From NCBI RefSeq assembly GCF_001639285.1, contig NZ_LWMW01000088.1:1-44161 (forward strand): a stretch of DNA of 44,161 nt. The letters run 5' to 3'. Each line of letters begins with the position of its first letter. Position 1 is the stretch's first letter. Positions 32,147 to 40,985 of the stretch are shown here, in pieces. The stretch comes from Methanobrevibacter cuticularis (GTDB taxonomy: Archaea; Methanobacteriota; Methanobacteria; Methanobacteriales; Methanobacteriaceae). The translations under genes and the position numbers were made by a program. The notes beneath the pieces were generated by a model. The model made no database searches. It had not been told where the DNA came from and was given only the letters and a program-made list of their open reading frames with translations.

Positions 32147-33001
32147 ATGCCATATTACTCACTAGTGCCCAAGCCTTCAAATGAAAAATTAACTCTTGAA
32201 GTTATGTCAAAAGCAATTTCATTAAAAGTCAAATTGGGAGCAAGATTTAATCCTCAGTTAAATAATGAAACCATTGATTTTGACAATGTTATTGGTAGTC
32301 AAACTATTCATCAAGGAGCAAGAGGAGGGGAATTAGAAATTGAACCTCTTTTTGAACTTAATAGGGATCCAAAGGATTTAGACAAATTAAAAAAATTAGA
32401 GAGTTGGTATCTTAATGGAACTCAACTTTGGGTTTTATATGCTACTGATGAAAAATATGCGAACCTTATATTTGGTTGTAAAGGGCATCAATCTTATATA
32501 ATTGTTGATGTTGATGTAACAGAATATCATAGAGGTCGACATGATTTAAAATTAAGACTTCAAAAACAAACAATATTTCCTCCTGAAGTGAAAAGCTTCA
32601 CATCATGGAAACCAGCCACTAAAACCACCTCTACAAATTCCAAGTCTGTAGCTAAATCAAATCCTTTAATCACTGCTCTTGCTAAATGTAAACTTCCTCT
32701 GTATGAAAACAGATTAGGGAAAAACAAAACAAGTGATTGTGATTTAACATGGCAGGAAATTCTTAGATTGTTCAAATTTTACATCACTTATAACGGCAAA
32801 TCTCTTAAACTTGATGGTTATTTTGGTTTTTATACCGAGGACGCTACTAAAAAGTTTCAGAGAAAATATAAGATTAAAGTCACTGGAAAATGTGATACTC
32901 AGACACTTAAAAAGATTAAACAGTTGATATTAGCTAGTATCAAAAAAGAGGTTACTGTTCAATATCCTAAAAGTGTTGGAGGAGTACAAATAATAAGATA
33001 A
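32147..33001 (+). CDS. Tail protein with peptidoglycan-binding-like (PG_binding_1) domain
   Basis: GGAGGAAT precedes the ATG. Residues 1-150 form a beta-rich tail domain. A Ser/Thr-rich linker (about 155-172) leads to a PG_binding_1-like helical bundle (about 195-265), with DGYFGFYTEDATKKFQRKYK and a second turn VTGKCDTQTLKKI. This fold binds bacterial wall glycans; in this host it presumably binds pseudomurein. Its place after the tape measure suggests a LysM/XkdP-like baseplate-hub accessory. Confidence 0.72.
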   Translation: MPYYSLVPKPSNEKLTLEVMSKAISLKVKLGARFNPQLNNETIDFDNVIGSQTIHQGARGGELEIEPLFELNRDPKDLDKLKKLESWYLNGTQLWVLYATDEKYANLIFGCKGHQSYIIVDVDVTEYHRGRHDLKLRLQKQTIFPPEVKSFTSWKPATKTTSTNSKSVAKSNPLITALAKCKLPLYENRLGKNKTSDCDLTWQEILRLFKFYITYNGKSLKLDGYFGFYTEDATKKFQRKYKIKVTGKCDTQTLKKIKQLILASIKKEVTVQYPKSVGGVQIIR

Positions 33002-33013
33002 AGGTGTGTTTTG

Positions 33014-34654
33014 ATGGTTAAAATTTATGCTGGAACTGTACCAGACTTAACATCTGCTATTTTTTCTGACTTATCATACAAGCAACATGTTTATAATCCA
33101 AACACAATTTCTTTTCAATCAACTAAAAAAATTGGAAATGGAACAGATATAAGAGTTTTAGGGAATTTCCCAGATTTTGGAGGTAAAATCAATGATTCAG
33201 ACATTGGTGATGGGATACATTCTTATGAAGCTATTGATTACTCTGATTTGCTGAGAGGGAAAATTAAAGGTAGTTTTTCAAAAAAAAGCAGAAGTTATAT
33301 GCTTAAATCAATATTAAAATCTAAAGGTTTGAAAATTGGTGGTATAAAAAATACAAAGAAAAAATATGATTCTCTAATTTTCAAGGATGTCAAAGCCATA
33401 GATGCATGTCATCAAATATGTAATCTTGAAAATGATCATCATGAGTTTTTTGTCAATAGTAATGGAATAGGTGTGTTTAAGAAGATACCTCAAACATATA
33501 AAGGAATTGTTCTTAGACCAGGTCATTATGAAGGTTACAGTACCAAAACTGATACTAGTAACATTATAACTGAAGTAAAAGTCTATGGTAAAAAAGATGC
33601 TGCAAAGCTATTGTACAGTTATAAGAATAAACCTTTATCTGCTAAATATGGTGTTATCACAGAGTTAATCATTGATGATAATATTAAAACAAAAGCTAAA
33701 GCTAAAGCTAAAGCCAAACAATTGTTTCAATCTAAAGGAAGGGCTGAAATTGAAGCAGTTTTAACAATACCTGCTATAAAAGAATATAAACCTTTAAAGC
33801 CAGGAGATTGGATTGTTGTTTATGATAAATCAGGTAATATGAAAACCCTCTTTATTGAAGAGATGACTTACAAAAAAGGCCTTCTATCACTTAAATTAAT
33901 GAGTGAAAAAACACCAGCACCTGAAAGCTGGACATATAAACCTCCAGATAGTAAAAGTAAAAATACTTGCAGTTCAAATGCTAAAGGAATAAGTCCTCCA
34001 AAGAAAGTTGAAGGATCTTGCAAATTTTGTAAGCAATTACCTACTCAAAAAAATACTTTTGTTAATAAATGTCCTCATTGTGGTAAAAAAGGCAAACTAA
34101 AATTTAATTATGGCCATAATGGGAAGAAAAAGTATAATTATAGTCATCATGATGCACCCGAAGGACAATTTACTTGTGATCCTAATCAAGGAGGTTGTGG
34201 TGCTGATTATTGTGCCAAATGCGGATATGAAAAGGTTTATAAGAAAAAATATCATCTTACGAAAGTTTCTGGAACATCTTCTTGTTCTGTTGCAGGTGTT
34301 AATAAAAATGTGTCTGCTAAAGCGAAATCATTAGGCAGTGCATGTAAAATTTTCAAATGGATTAAAAGCAATATCAAATATGCATTTTATTATGACAATA
34401 AATATTCTGCTTATGAAGTTATGACTAAAAAGAAAGGTAATTGTGCAGATCAATCAAGATTACTCATAGATATGTTAAAATCAATTGGCATAATTGGTAC
34501 AAGAAAACATACAAAATGTCCATATCGTGGAGGTATGGTGGGACATTATAATGTTAGTGCAAAAGTCAATGGCATGACTCGAATTATTGATACAGTGAGT
34601 TCAAATCCTGCAAACAAGCATAAGGGAGCATGGACTAGAACTTCATCGTGCTAG
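33014..34654 (+). CDS. Baseplate hub protein with zinc ribbon and pseudomurein-cleaving Cys peptidase domain
   Basis: ATG 33014 follows AAGGTG by 7 bases. Residues 1-305 resemble gpD/gp27-type hub proteins (LKPGDWIVVYD near 262; a KAKAKAKAK run near 228). Residues 335-405 hold zinc ribbons (C336/C339, C353-x2-C356, C388, C395, C400-x2-C403). Residues 430-546 form a transglutaminase/C71-type fold with C477 (GNCADQSRL), H511 (VGHYNVSA) and D526 (IIDTVS). The virion would use it to cut the pseudomurein peptide during entry, the archaeal counterpart of the tail lysozyme of T4 gp5. Confidence 0.8.
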   Translation: MVKIYAGTVPDLTSAIFSDLSYKQHVYNPNTISFQSTKKIGNGTDIRVLGNFPDFGGKINDSDIGDGIHSYEAIDYSDLLRGKIKGSFSKKSRSYMLKSILKSKGLKIGGIKNTKKKYDSLIFKDVKAIDACHQICNLENDHHEFFVNSNGIGVFKKIPQTYKGIVLRPGHYEGYSTKTDTSNIITEVKVYGKKDAAKLLYSYKNKPLSAKYGVITELIIDDNIKTKAKAKAKAKQLFQSKGRAEIEAVLTIPAIKEYKPLKPGDWIVVYDKSGNMKTLFIEEMTYKKGLLSLKLMSEKTPAPESWTYKPPDSKSKNTCSSNAKGISPPKKVEGSCKFCKQLPTQKNTFVNKCPHCGKKGKLKFNYGHNGKKKYNYSHHDAPEGQFTCDPNQGGCGADYCAKCGYEKVYKKKYHLTKVSGTSSCSVAGVNKNVSAKAKSLGSACKIFKWIKSNIKYAFYYDNKYSAYEVMTKKKGNCADQSRLLIDMLKSIGIIGTRKHTKCPYRGGMVGHYNVSAKVNGMTRIIDTVSSNPANKHKGAWTRTSSC

Positions 34655-34663
34655 GTGGTTATT

Positions 34664-34924
34664 GTGACAGCTGAAGATAAACTTGCATCATTGATGAATG
34701 ATAGGCTTGATTTTGGCGAATCTCCTCTTGAATGCAGAGTGTATTCAAAATCAAAAGGTATTAAATTAGTAGTTTTAGGAACTGAACATCAAGAAAACCC
34801 TATTAAATTCACAACAAATGTTAAAATTCTTAAACATATTGATGTTGAAGTAGGTAACCGTGTTTTAGTAGCATTTATTCAAGGAAAGATAAATAAACCA
34901 ATTATTGTGGGAGTGATTAAATAA
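34664..34924 (+). CDS. Small OB-fold-like baseplate protein (putative)
   Basis: GTG 34664 is favoured over GTG 34655 because AGGTGG (34653-34658) lies 5 bases upstream. The 86-residue beta-rich protein (VGNRVLVAFIQGKINKPIIV) resembles the OB domain of gpV/gp5-type puncturing proteins. Adjacency to the hub supports that. Its stop overlaps the next start. Confidence 0.6.
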   Translation: MTAEDKLASLMNDRLDFGESPLECRVYSKSKGIKLVVLGTEHQENPIKFTTNVKILKHIDVEVGNRVLVAFIQGKINKPIIVGVIK

Positions 34925-35313
34925 TGGAGGATATTATAGATTTTGGTTGTGATTTTGATTCAAGTTTTGAATTATTAAGTCCTGGCGGACATTTCAAAAT
35001 GGTTAGTGGTGTTGAAAATGCAAAACAAATAGTTGTTAATAGATTAACTACAATTCCTGATGATCTTGCTTTGTTTAATTATGATCATCCTCATAATGAT
35101 TCTTATAAATATCTTGCTTCTACTGATGTAACCCATGCAAAAGCATTGATTAAATTAGCTACAGAAGAAGCATTAGTTAGATTAGGTATTGTAGAAGAAA
35201 TAATAAGTTTAGAAGTTAATTATAAACCAAAATCCTGTTATGTTGATATTACTTTGAAATTGATTGATGGAACTATTTTAGATGAAGATATTGAATTGTA
35301 CGAGGAGGATTAA
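34924..35313 (+). CDS. Baseplate wedge protein, gp25/gpW-like (putative)
   Basis: 129 residues: an N-terminal GCDFDSSFELLSPGGHFKMVSG, a helix with ATEEALVRLGIVEEI, and C-terminal strands (CYVDITLKLIDGTIL). The gene precedes the baseplate J gene, as gp25/gpW genes do. It would join sheath to baseplate. Confidence 0.68.
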   Translation: MEDIIDFGCDFDSSFELLSPGGHFKMVSGVENAKQIVVNRLTTIPDDLALFNYDHPHNDSYKYLASTDVTHAKALIKLATEEALVRLGIVEEIISLEVNYKPKSCYVDITLKLIDGTILDEDIELYEED

Positions 35314-35318
35314 GTAAA

Positions 35319-36455
35319 ATGGCTGAATTAGATTTTGAAGAGTCTACTGATGAACCTCAAGATAGTATTAAAATGTTCACTGGTGATTCGGTTTCTGTCA
35401 TGAGTATAGTATCTGAAATGTTTAATATTTATAAATCTCAGTTTGAAGAGGGAAAATCACCAATTAAGTATCTCGATGAGGGAGGTGAAGCAAGAAATAT
35501 CCTTGAAGTTATAAGCTTTATCATTATTTTTTATTTTCTTTTTTACTTAAACTCAATGGCTCTAGTGTATTTCATACCTCATTCTAGTGGAGATTTCTTA
35601 GATATTCTTGGAAGAGATAATCTTCGAAGTGCAGCTGAAAAAAGTAAAAGAGATTTATTGTTTTATTTTCCTGACGATGCTGTAAAAGATTATGATATAA
35701 CTATTCCTGCCTGGTTTGTTGCAAGTACTGAAGATGATGAAGGTCTTGAATTTGAAACAATTGTAGAAACTGTTCTTGTAGCAGGTCAAAATAGTGTTCT
35801 TGTTCCTGCACAGTCAATATACGGAGGAAGTGAATATAATGTTGGAAGTAATCGTGTGACAGTTCTTGAAGAGGAACTAGATGATTTAGAAGTGACAAAT
35901 CCAAATCCTTTCATAGGTGGGACTGATGATGAAGATGACGAATCTTATCGTGCTAAATTACTTGCAGAAAAACGAGGAGTAAACTTTGGGAGTGTTGAAT
36001 GGTATAAAGATGAAGCTGAAAAAATAGACGGAGTACATGACGCTAAAATTGTTAATTGTGAGAATGGAAATCATACACTAGGAATAATTATCAATCCCCC
36101 AGTCGATGACATTATTAGTAATGTTATAAATTTTTTCAGTTCACCAGGGAATATTCCTGGGGGAAATTCTCATTATATTTATGGAGTTACTCCTGTCTCT
36201 GTTGATTTAATCATTGAAAATATTACATTTTCTCCAGATATAAATCCTCAAGATGGTCGCGACGAAATACAAACAAGATTATTAAACTTTTTTAATAATC
36301 GTATGATTGAAACTGATTTTTCACGAAGTGACATTTTAACAATATTATCGCAAATCGAGGGATTAATTGATTATTCTCTTTTGGCTCCTGCACAAGACAT
36401 GGAATGCGAACCTAATAGTGTTTTTGTAGCTGGTACAATAGATTTAAGGAGTTAA
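35319..36455 (+). CDS. Baseplate J-like protein
   Basis: The 378-residue protein has the J-family pattern: FLDILGRDN (about 88-96), VPAQSIYGGSEYNVGSNRV, and NPNPFIGGTDDEDDESYRAKL followed by GSVEWYKDEAEKIDGV. An unusual hydrophobic stretch (about 64-85) could be a membrane-facing or buried helix. It forms the main wedge of the contractile baseplate. Confidence 0.85.
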   Translation: MAELDFEESTDEPQDSIKMFTGDSVSVMSIVSEMFNIYKSQFEEGKSPIKYLDEGGEARNILEVISFIIIFYFLFYLNSMALVYFIPHSSGDFLDILGRDNLRSAAEKSKRDLLFYFPDDAVKDYDITIPAWFVASTEDDEGLEFETIVETVLVAGQNSVLVPAQSIYGGSEYNVGSNRVTVLEEELDDLEVTNPNPFIGGTDDEDDESYRAKLLAEKRGVNFGSVEWYKDEAEKIDGVHDAKIVNCENGNHTLGIIINPPVDDIISNVINFFSSPGNIPGGNSHYIYGVTPVSVDLIIENITFSPDINPQDGRDEIQTRLLNFFNNRMIETDFSRSDILTILSQIEGLIDYSLLAPAQDMECEPNSVFVAGTIDLRS

Positions 36456-36461
36456 ATATTT

Positions 36462-37085
36462 ATGGCCAGTTTAGGGGATTATTTAATAAGTCTGTTGCGT
36501 AAAAATAAACCAATTCAAAAACCAGATAATGCCATGCACCAGTTATTGAAGTTTGGCGTTGGAGGTTTACTTGATTATTACGAAGAGTTTATGAATATCA
36601 CAATTAGTAAAATTAATATTTTCAATAATAATCCTGCTGAAGATACTACTGAAATGGAAGAGAAAATATCAGCAGGATTATTAAAACTTCAAGGTGATGA
36701 ATTAGGAATTTACCGGCATGAAGGAGAGTCTAATGTAAATTATCGTAATAGACTACTTGCTTTCATGAATGGAAATAACAGCATTCTTGGAATTATCACA
36801 ATAGTTTCTAATTTATTGAATATTCCTTCTGATAGTTTCCATGTCATGCATGAAGTATTAAATAATGAACCTCTTGGTTTTGAAGATACTATTACTAATA
36901 TGCTTGATAATGAAACAACGAATATTTTAGTTTCTTTAATTAGTGAAAAAGAGCCTAACGGAAGCACTATTATAATTGAGTTGCCTGATGGTGCTGATTG
37001 TGAACTTGTGTATGATGTTGTTAGTAAAATGCTTTTCGTGGGAGTTAATCTCATTGTTAAAAGTGGAAGTATAAGTTATCCATAG
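36462..37085 (+). CDS. Tail protein I / YmfQ-like baseplate protein (putative)
   Basis: 207 residues directly after the J-like gene. The motif ELGIYRHEGESNVNYRNRLLAF (shown in parts: ELGIYRHEGE, NVNYRNRLLAF) resembles the D-x-W-L-x-E-x-R-x-R segment of phage tail protein I/DUF2313. It likely joins wedge to fibres. Confidence 0.62.
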   Translation: MASLGDYLISLLRKNKPIQKPDNAMHQLLKFGVGGLLDYYEEFMNITISKINIFNNNPAEDTTEMEEKISAGLLKLQGDELGIYRHEGESNVNYRNRLLAFMNGNNSILGIITIVSNLLNIPSDSFHVMHEVLNNEPLGFEDTITNMLDNETTNILVSLISEKEPNGSTIIIELPDGADCELVYDVVSKMLFVGVNLIVKSGSISYP

Positions 37086-37096
37086 GGGTTTTTGAT

Positions 37097-37291
37097 ATGG
37101 TTGATCATGATAGGTTATTGATAGCTGTTATTTCAGCTGTTGATGAAGAATTACATGGTAAGTATGATTTTGAAAAAATAGTCTCAAATCACACTATAAA
37201 TAAAGAAGGTGAGATTGTGGTGACTGGTTCTGATTTTGAATTTGGTTTTGATAGTAGAACTTATGATTTAATTTGGGGAGCTGGTGTTTGA
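37097..37291 (+). CDS. 64-residue small tail protein
   Basis: GGGGTT/T-rich leader and ATG 11 bases after the previous stop. The protein is small, acidic and beta-rich with a Phe-Gly-Phe-Asp tail segment. Its stop overlaps the fibre gene start by one base (TGATG). No family is recognised. Confidence 0.55.
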   Translation: MVDHDRLLIAVISAVDEELHGKYDFEKIVSNHTINKEGEIVVTGSDFEFGFDSRTYDLIWGAGV

Positions 37292-38625
37292 TGGTTAAAA
37301 TTAAGAAAGATTCGAGAAAATGGTTTTTCAAAGGATCATCAAAAAAAGGCAAAGAAGAGTTTCCTGTCGAATGGCTCAATGGAGTCATGTCTTATATTGA
37401 AACTGGAAATCAGGAAGCATTTATAACTTTACCTTTTGATTTTGAAAATGGGCAATTTCCAGATGATGAAGAAGAACATGAGGCGAAATTTGCTTCAAAT
37501 ATATTTATCAAGGGCAATTTTGAAAACAACCAAGAAAACATAATAATCAACAGAGAAGGTAGTTTTAAAATAAATTTTTACCCAAACATTGCTCCTTTTC
37601 ATAGATTTAAGAAAGTAATTGTTGAAACAAGTACTCAAGCTCAATTAAGGTTATTGTTCCGTGATTTTGCAGGTAATATTGTATATAATGAAATAACAAA
37701 TGTTGCTTCTGGAAAAGCTGTTTTTAGTTTAGAACCTCTTGAATTAAATCTTCAAACAGTTACAGCTGAAATAATAACAAATTCTGATGAAACACAAATT
37801 AATAATATTATTTTTAGTTTTGATCTTAAAGCGGAAAAAGTAGATCAAATTTTCAAAAACTTAGTTAGACTAAATCAAGAAGGAAAAATTGATGTTGATC
37901 AGTTAGACATTAAATATATTTCTGGAGCTGAAACCATTGCTGGTGAGGAGTTGCCTGTAAATAATCAAAATAATAATGTCATTCTACCTGAAAATCTTTT
38001 TCCAGATATAATTTTAGATGATGATTGTGATTTATATATAAGTTGGGATCCTACAGATGTTTCAGCACAAATTAATCAATTAAAACAACAAGTAGAAAAT
38101 TTACAATCTATTGTTGAAAACACAACAATCCCTTATGATGTAGGAGACATTATAAGCACAACAAATTCAAAAAATCCTGCAACAAGGACAGGATGGGAAC
38201 ATACAACATGGGAAGCTTATGCTAAGGGTCGTGTGCTTGTTGGAATTGACCAAAATGATAGTGATTTCAGTTCTGCAGGTAAAATGGGCGGTGCTAAAAA
38301 ACATAAGCTAAATGTGAACGAAATGCCTTCACATAATCATGCTGGAAGTATTGGTGGTGGTGGAAGTGGAAATACTGGGAGTAATTCCCATGCACATGGT
38401 TTGCATTGGGATCATGTTAAACTGAGTATTGGTGGATCCTCAATTGCTTTAGTACGTACTGATGGAAGTAATACTTCAAGTAGTAGTGTAATGACAACTA
38501 ATACTCATTATCATACTCTAGCAACACATACACATAGTATGAGTATTGGTTCAACAGGTGGAAGTGGAGAACATAATAATCTACAACCTTATGTATCTGT
38601 TTATATTTGGAGGCGTGTAGCATGA
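37291..38625 (+). CDS. Tail fibre/collar protein with gp10-type C-terminus
   Basis: ATG 37291 overlaps the preceding stop. The 444-residue protein has an N-terminal virion-binding region, a coiled coil (about 260-285) and a collar domain: YDVGDIISTT, GRVLVGIDQND and GGAKKHKLNVNEMPSHNHAG. The C-terminal Gly-rich region contains H-x-H motifs (HAHG, THTH), often metal-binding in trimeric fibres, and the ending LQPYVSVYIWRRV. It likely recognises the host surface and looks borrowed from bacterial viruses. Confidence 0.8.
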   Translation: MVKIKKDSRKWFFKGSSKKGKEEFPVEWLNGVMSYIETGNQEAFITLPFDFENGQFPDDEEEHEAKFASNIFIKGNFENNQENIIINREGSFKINFYPNIAPFHRFKKVIVETSTQAQLRLLFRDFAGNIVYNEITNVASGKAVFSLEPLELNLQTVTAEIITNSDETQINNIIFSFDLKAEKVDQIFKNLVRLNQEGKIDVDQLDIKYISGAETIAGEELPVNNQNNNVILPENLFPDIILDDDCDLYISWDPTDVSAQINQLKQQVENLQSIVENTTIPYDVGDIISTTNSKNPATRTGWEHTTWEAYAKGRVLVGIDQNDSDFSSAGKMGGAKKHKLNVNEMPSHNHAGSIGGGGSGNTGSNSHAHGLHWDHVKLSIGGSSIALVRTDGSNTSSSSVMTTNTHYHTLATHTHSMSIGSTGGSGEHNNLQPYVSVYIWRRVA

Positions 38626-39623
38626 AGTTTATTGCAAATATTTTATATAAAATAAAAAAAGGAATGCCTGGAGGAGTAGCTGAACTTGATAGTAATGGGA
38701 AAGTTCTTAGTACTCAATTACCTTCTTATGTTGATGATTATGAAGAATTTGACAGTTATGACGATTTCCCTCAAACTGGGGAAGCAGACAAAGTATACTT
38801 AGATAAAAGTACTGATAAGACTTATAGATGGACTGGAACACAATACGGAGTTATCGGAAGCAACATTGCTCTTGGTGAAACTCCTCAAACAGCTTACAGA
38901 GGAGATCGTGGTAAAATAGCTTATGATCATTCACAACAAACTAGTGGAAATCCTCATAAGGTTAGTGCTTCTGATTTAGGGCTTTCAGAAGTAGCTACGA
39001 CTGGAGATTTTGAGGACTTGATAAATAAGCCAACTATTTCTGGTGGTGGCAGTAATGGATTACCACCTATATATAATTTAAAAAGTGGAAAATTCTTATA
39101 CAGAGCCAATGATCCCAATAAACCCGTATCTGATGTAAATGAAGACCAAACAGTTTTAATTCTTAGTGGAGAATTTGCAGATTTCAATATAGCTGTAATA
39201 ACAACTTCGAGGATGGATTATAATGGAAGATATTGGGTGTGTGGTAGATGGCGTAATGTTAATTATAATCCATTGGTTGAAGTAACCAATCAAGCTCAGA
39301 AAGATATTCTAAATAAAATAATGGATTTAAACCCTACTTCTTTTAAACAAGCAGCAAGTGGGCAAAGTCTTACAGTTGAAAGAAGCGAGAATATAATGTG
39401 TGGGTATGATTGGGTTACTGGAAACCGTCCTTTTAGTATGTACAGACAGGGGTGTTTGTTAATTTTTGATGATACTATTGCAGCTACTACTTACAGTGCT
39501 AGAAGAGCTTTTATAATTGGGTTTGGCTCTCAAAATTCTTCTTCGTGGGCAGGAAATATTAGAGTTGGGATAAGAGAGAAACCAGCTAATTCAACTACTT
39601 GGGGAGCAGAAACATTATATTGA
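38622..39623 (+). CDS. Tail fibre protein (putative receptor binding)
   Basis: ATG 38622 lies 4 bases before the previous stop, with GGAGGCGTG upstream. The N-terminal part (GGVAELDSNGKVLSTQLPSY) and the repeat TAYRGDRGKIAYDHSQ/TSGNPHKVSASDLGLS are standard in bacteriophage tail fibres. A YDDFPQTGEADKVYLDKST module follows, and the C-terminal half (about 145-333) is probably the receptor-binding head. It may be swapped between viruses to change host range. Confidence 0.75.
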   Translation: MKFIANILYKIKKGMPGGVAELDSNGKVLSTQLPSYVDDYEEFDSYDDFPQTGEADKVYLDKSTDKTYRWTGTQYGVIGSNIALGETPQTAYRGDRGKIAYDHSQQTSGNPHKVSASDLGLSEVATTGDFEDLINKPTISGGGSNGLPPIYNLKSGKFLYRANDPNKPVSDVNEDQTVLILSGEFADFNIAVITTSRMDYNGRYWVCGRWRNVNYNPLVEVTNQAQKDILNKIMDLNPTSFKQAASGQSLTVERSENIMCGYDWVTGNRPFSMYRQGCLLIFDDTIAATTYSARRAFIIGFGSQNSSSWAGNIRVGIREKPANSTTWGAETLY

Positions 39624-39634
39624 AGGTGGATTAA

Positions 39635-39979
39635 ATGAATCATGAAAAATTTGAACTCAATTTTGATATAAACGAAGCACCAGAGAGTATCAAAAACAAT
39701 ATTCTGAATAAAGGCTACTTTTATGACTTAGTAGATGAGGAATATATTCGTAATACTGAAAAAGAGAATGAAATAAAGCGAATGAATGAAGTTAATGAAT
39801 TAAAACAGCAAATAAAGGAACTACAATTATCTGATGATGAAAAGGATTTTGTTATCAATATTCTTATAACGGACTATGTTGGCGGTAGTATTGAAAAATC
39901 AGATAAAGACTTGCTTAAATCTTTTAAAAATAGAATGAATCAAGTTAAACAATTACAAAAAGAATTGGAGACTAAATAA
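39635..39979 (+). CDS. Fibre-linked chaperone-like protein (putative)
   Basis: 114 residues with a short N-terminal domain and a coiled coil (about 40-60 and 95-112). The place right after two fibre genes and the composition fit a fibre-assembly chaperone. No motif proves this. Its stop overlaps the next ATG. Confidence 0.5.
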   Translation: MNHEKFELNFDINEAPESIKNNILNKGYFYDLVDEEYIRNTEKENEIKRMNEVNELKQQIKELQLSDDEKDFVINILITDYVGGSIEKSDKDLLKSFKNRMNQVKQLQKELETK

Positions 39980-40351
39980 TGAAATTAGAAAATAATATTT
40001 AAAAATGCGGGCGTGGTTGGATTGGGATTTAAAAGCATAGCATCTACCGTTGTCGCTGGAGGTTTTGTAATATTAATTGAAGTGTTAGTAGATAATAATT
40101 TCAAATTAAATCTTGAAGAAATTACAACACTGATTTTAATCATTATTTTATTATCAATCAGCAGCGGATTGATCTATATTGCTTCCTTTAAGGAAACAAA
40201 CAAGAAAAAAGACATTGAATATAAAAATATTCATGTCAACGATGAATTAGATTATGCTGATTTGATTAATATAGTGCATTTGCAGAATCAAACAATTAAA
40301 GAAAAAACTAAACAAATTAATAACTTATATGATAAGATTAAAGATAAATAA
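39979..40351 (+). pseudogene. Membrane protein gene with an apparent +1 frameshift near its start
   Basis: ATG 39979 has GGAG 8 bases upstream, yet reads only seven codons, MKLENNI, to TAA. Dropping one T from the TTT at 39998-40000 joins it to the long frame that ends at 40351, giving MKLENNI-KNAGVVGLGFKS and so on, with two hydrophobic helices and a charged tail. The long frame alone has only a GTG (40013) without a ribosome site. Either one base was inserted, breaking the gene, or ATT-TAA is a programmed +1 site. The neighbours are also small membrane proteins near the endolysin. Confidence 0.55.
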
Positions 40352-40369
40352 ATATGGAGTTGGTCGTGA

Positions 40370-40711
40370 ATGGTTGAAAAAACAATGAAGCAGTATGAAT
40401 TAGAATTTAAAAGACTTATAAATAAATATAATATTTTATTAGATATTTTATATGCTTTAATTTTAATATTTGTTGGTTTGGGGGTCTTATTATCTTTTGA
40501 TTTGAAGTTTATTCTCTTTACAATAGCTGTAATTCTAGTTGTTCTTACTTTTGTTATTAAACAGTCCAAAGAAGATAAGGAAAGACGATTTAGTGTTAGA
40601 TTCTTAGCTGAAAGGGTTGTTAAAAACGATAAGGACTTAGAAAACATGGATACTACTCTTGAAAAGATTAATAAGAAGTTGAATGAATTATTAGAAAAAT
40701 GTAAATGGTGA
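40370..40711 (+). CDS. Two-span membrane protein near lysis genes
   Basis: The 113-residue protein has membrane helices at about 22-43 and 46-64 and a charged, coiled-coil C-terminus (LENMDTTLEKINKKLNELLEK). Its place before a holin-like gene and the endolysin suggests a lysis accessory role. It is not assigned to a family. Confidence 0.6.
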   Translation: MVEKTMKQYELEFKRLINKYNILLDILYALILIFVGLGVLLSFDLKFILFTIAVILVVLTFVIKQSKEDKERRFSVRFLAERVVKNDKDLENMDTTLEKINKKLNELLEKCKW

Positions 40712-40719
40712 ATGATATA

Positions 40720-40983
40720 ATGAAAGAATTTATTAGAAATAATCCGAAGTTAAGTAAGCTATTCACGTCCGACGGGATAGTATTATTTGGATTGTTAGCT
40801 GGAGGAATTTTAACACAATTTGGTGAGATATTACCTGCTGTAGTTGCTTCTACATTAGGTTTTATTGTGAAAATTTATAATATTTATATTGGTTTGAATA
40901 TTATAAAGGGAAGAGAAGAAATTATAGTAGAAGAAACTGGGAAAACAGTCAACGAATATTTAGAAAATGAAGAAGGTGCTTAA
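40720..40983 (+). CDS. Holin-like membrane protein
   Basis: ATG 40720 is chosen because GGTGA (40707-40711) is 8 bases upstream; an ATG at 40705 lies in the previous gene. The 87-residue product has two hydrophobic segments (about 20-38 and 40-60) and an acidic C-terminus, directly before the endolysin. This is the usual size and context of a holin that releases the endolysin through the membrane. Signature motifs are absent. Confidence 0.6.
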   Translation: MKEFIRNNPKLSKLFTSDGIVLFGLLAGGILTQFGEILPAVVASTLGFIVKIYNIYIGLNIIKGREEIIVEETGKTVNEYLENEEGA

Positions 40984-40985
40984 TT

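Noticed and set aside
33670-33720. GCTAAA repeats in the hub gene as a regulatory microsatellite
   Set aside because: They encode a short Lys-Ala run in frame, compatible with a flexible or helical linker.
34110-34334. Internal alternative frame within the hub gene
   Set aside because: It overlaps the zinc-ribbon region, has no ribosome site and no recognisable product.
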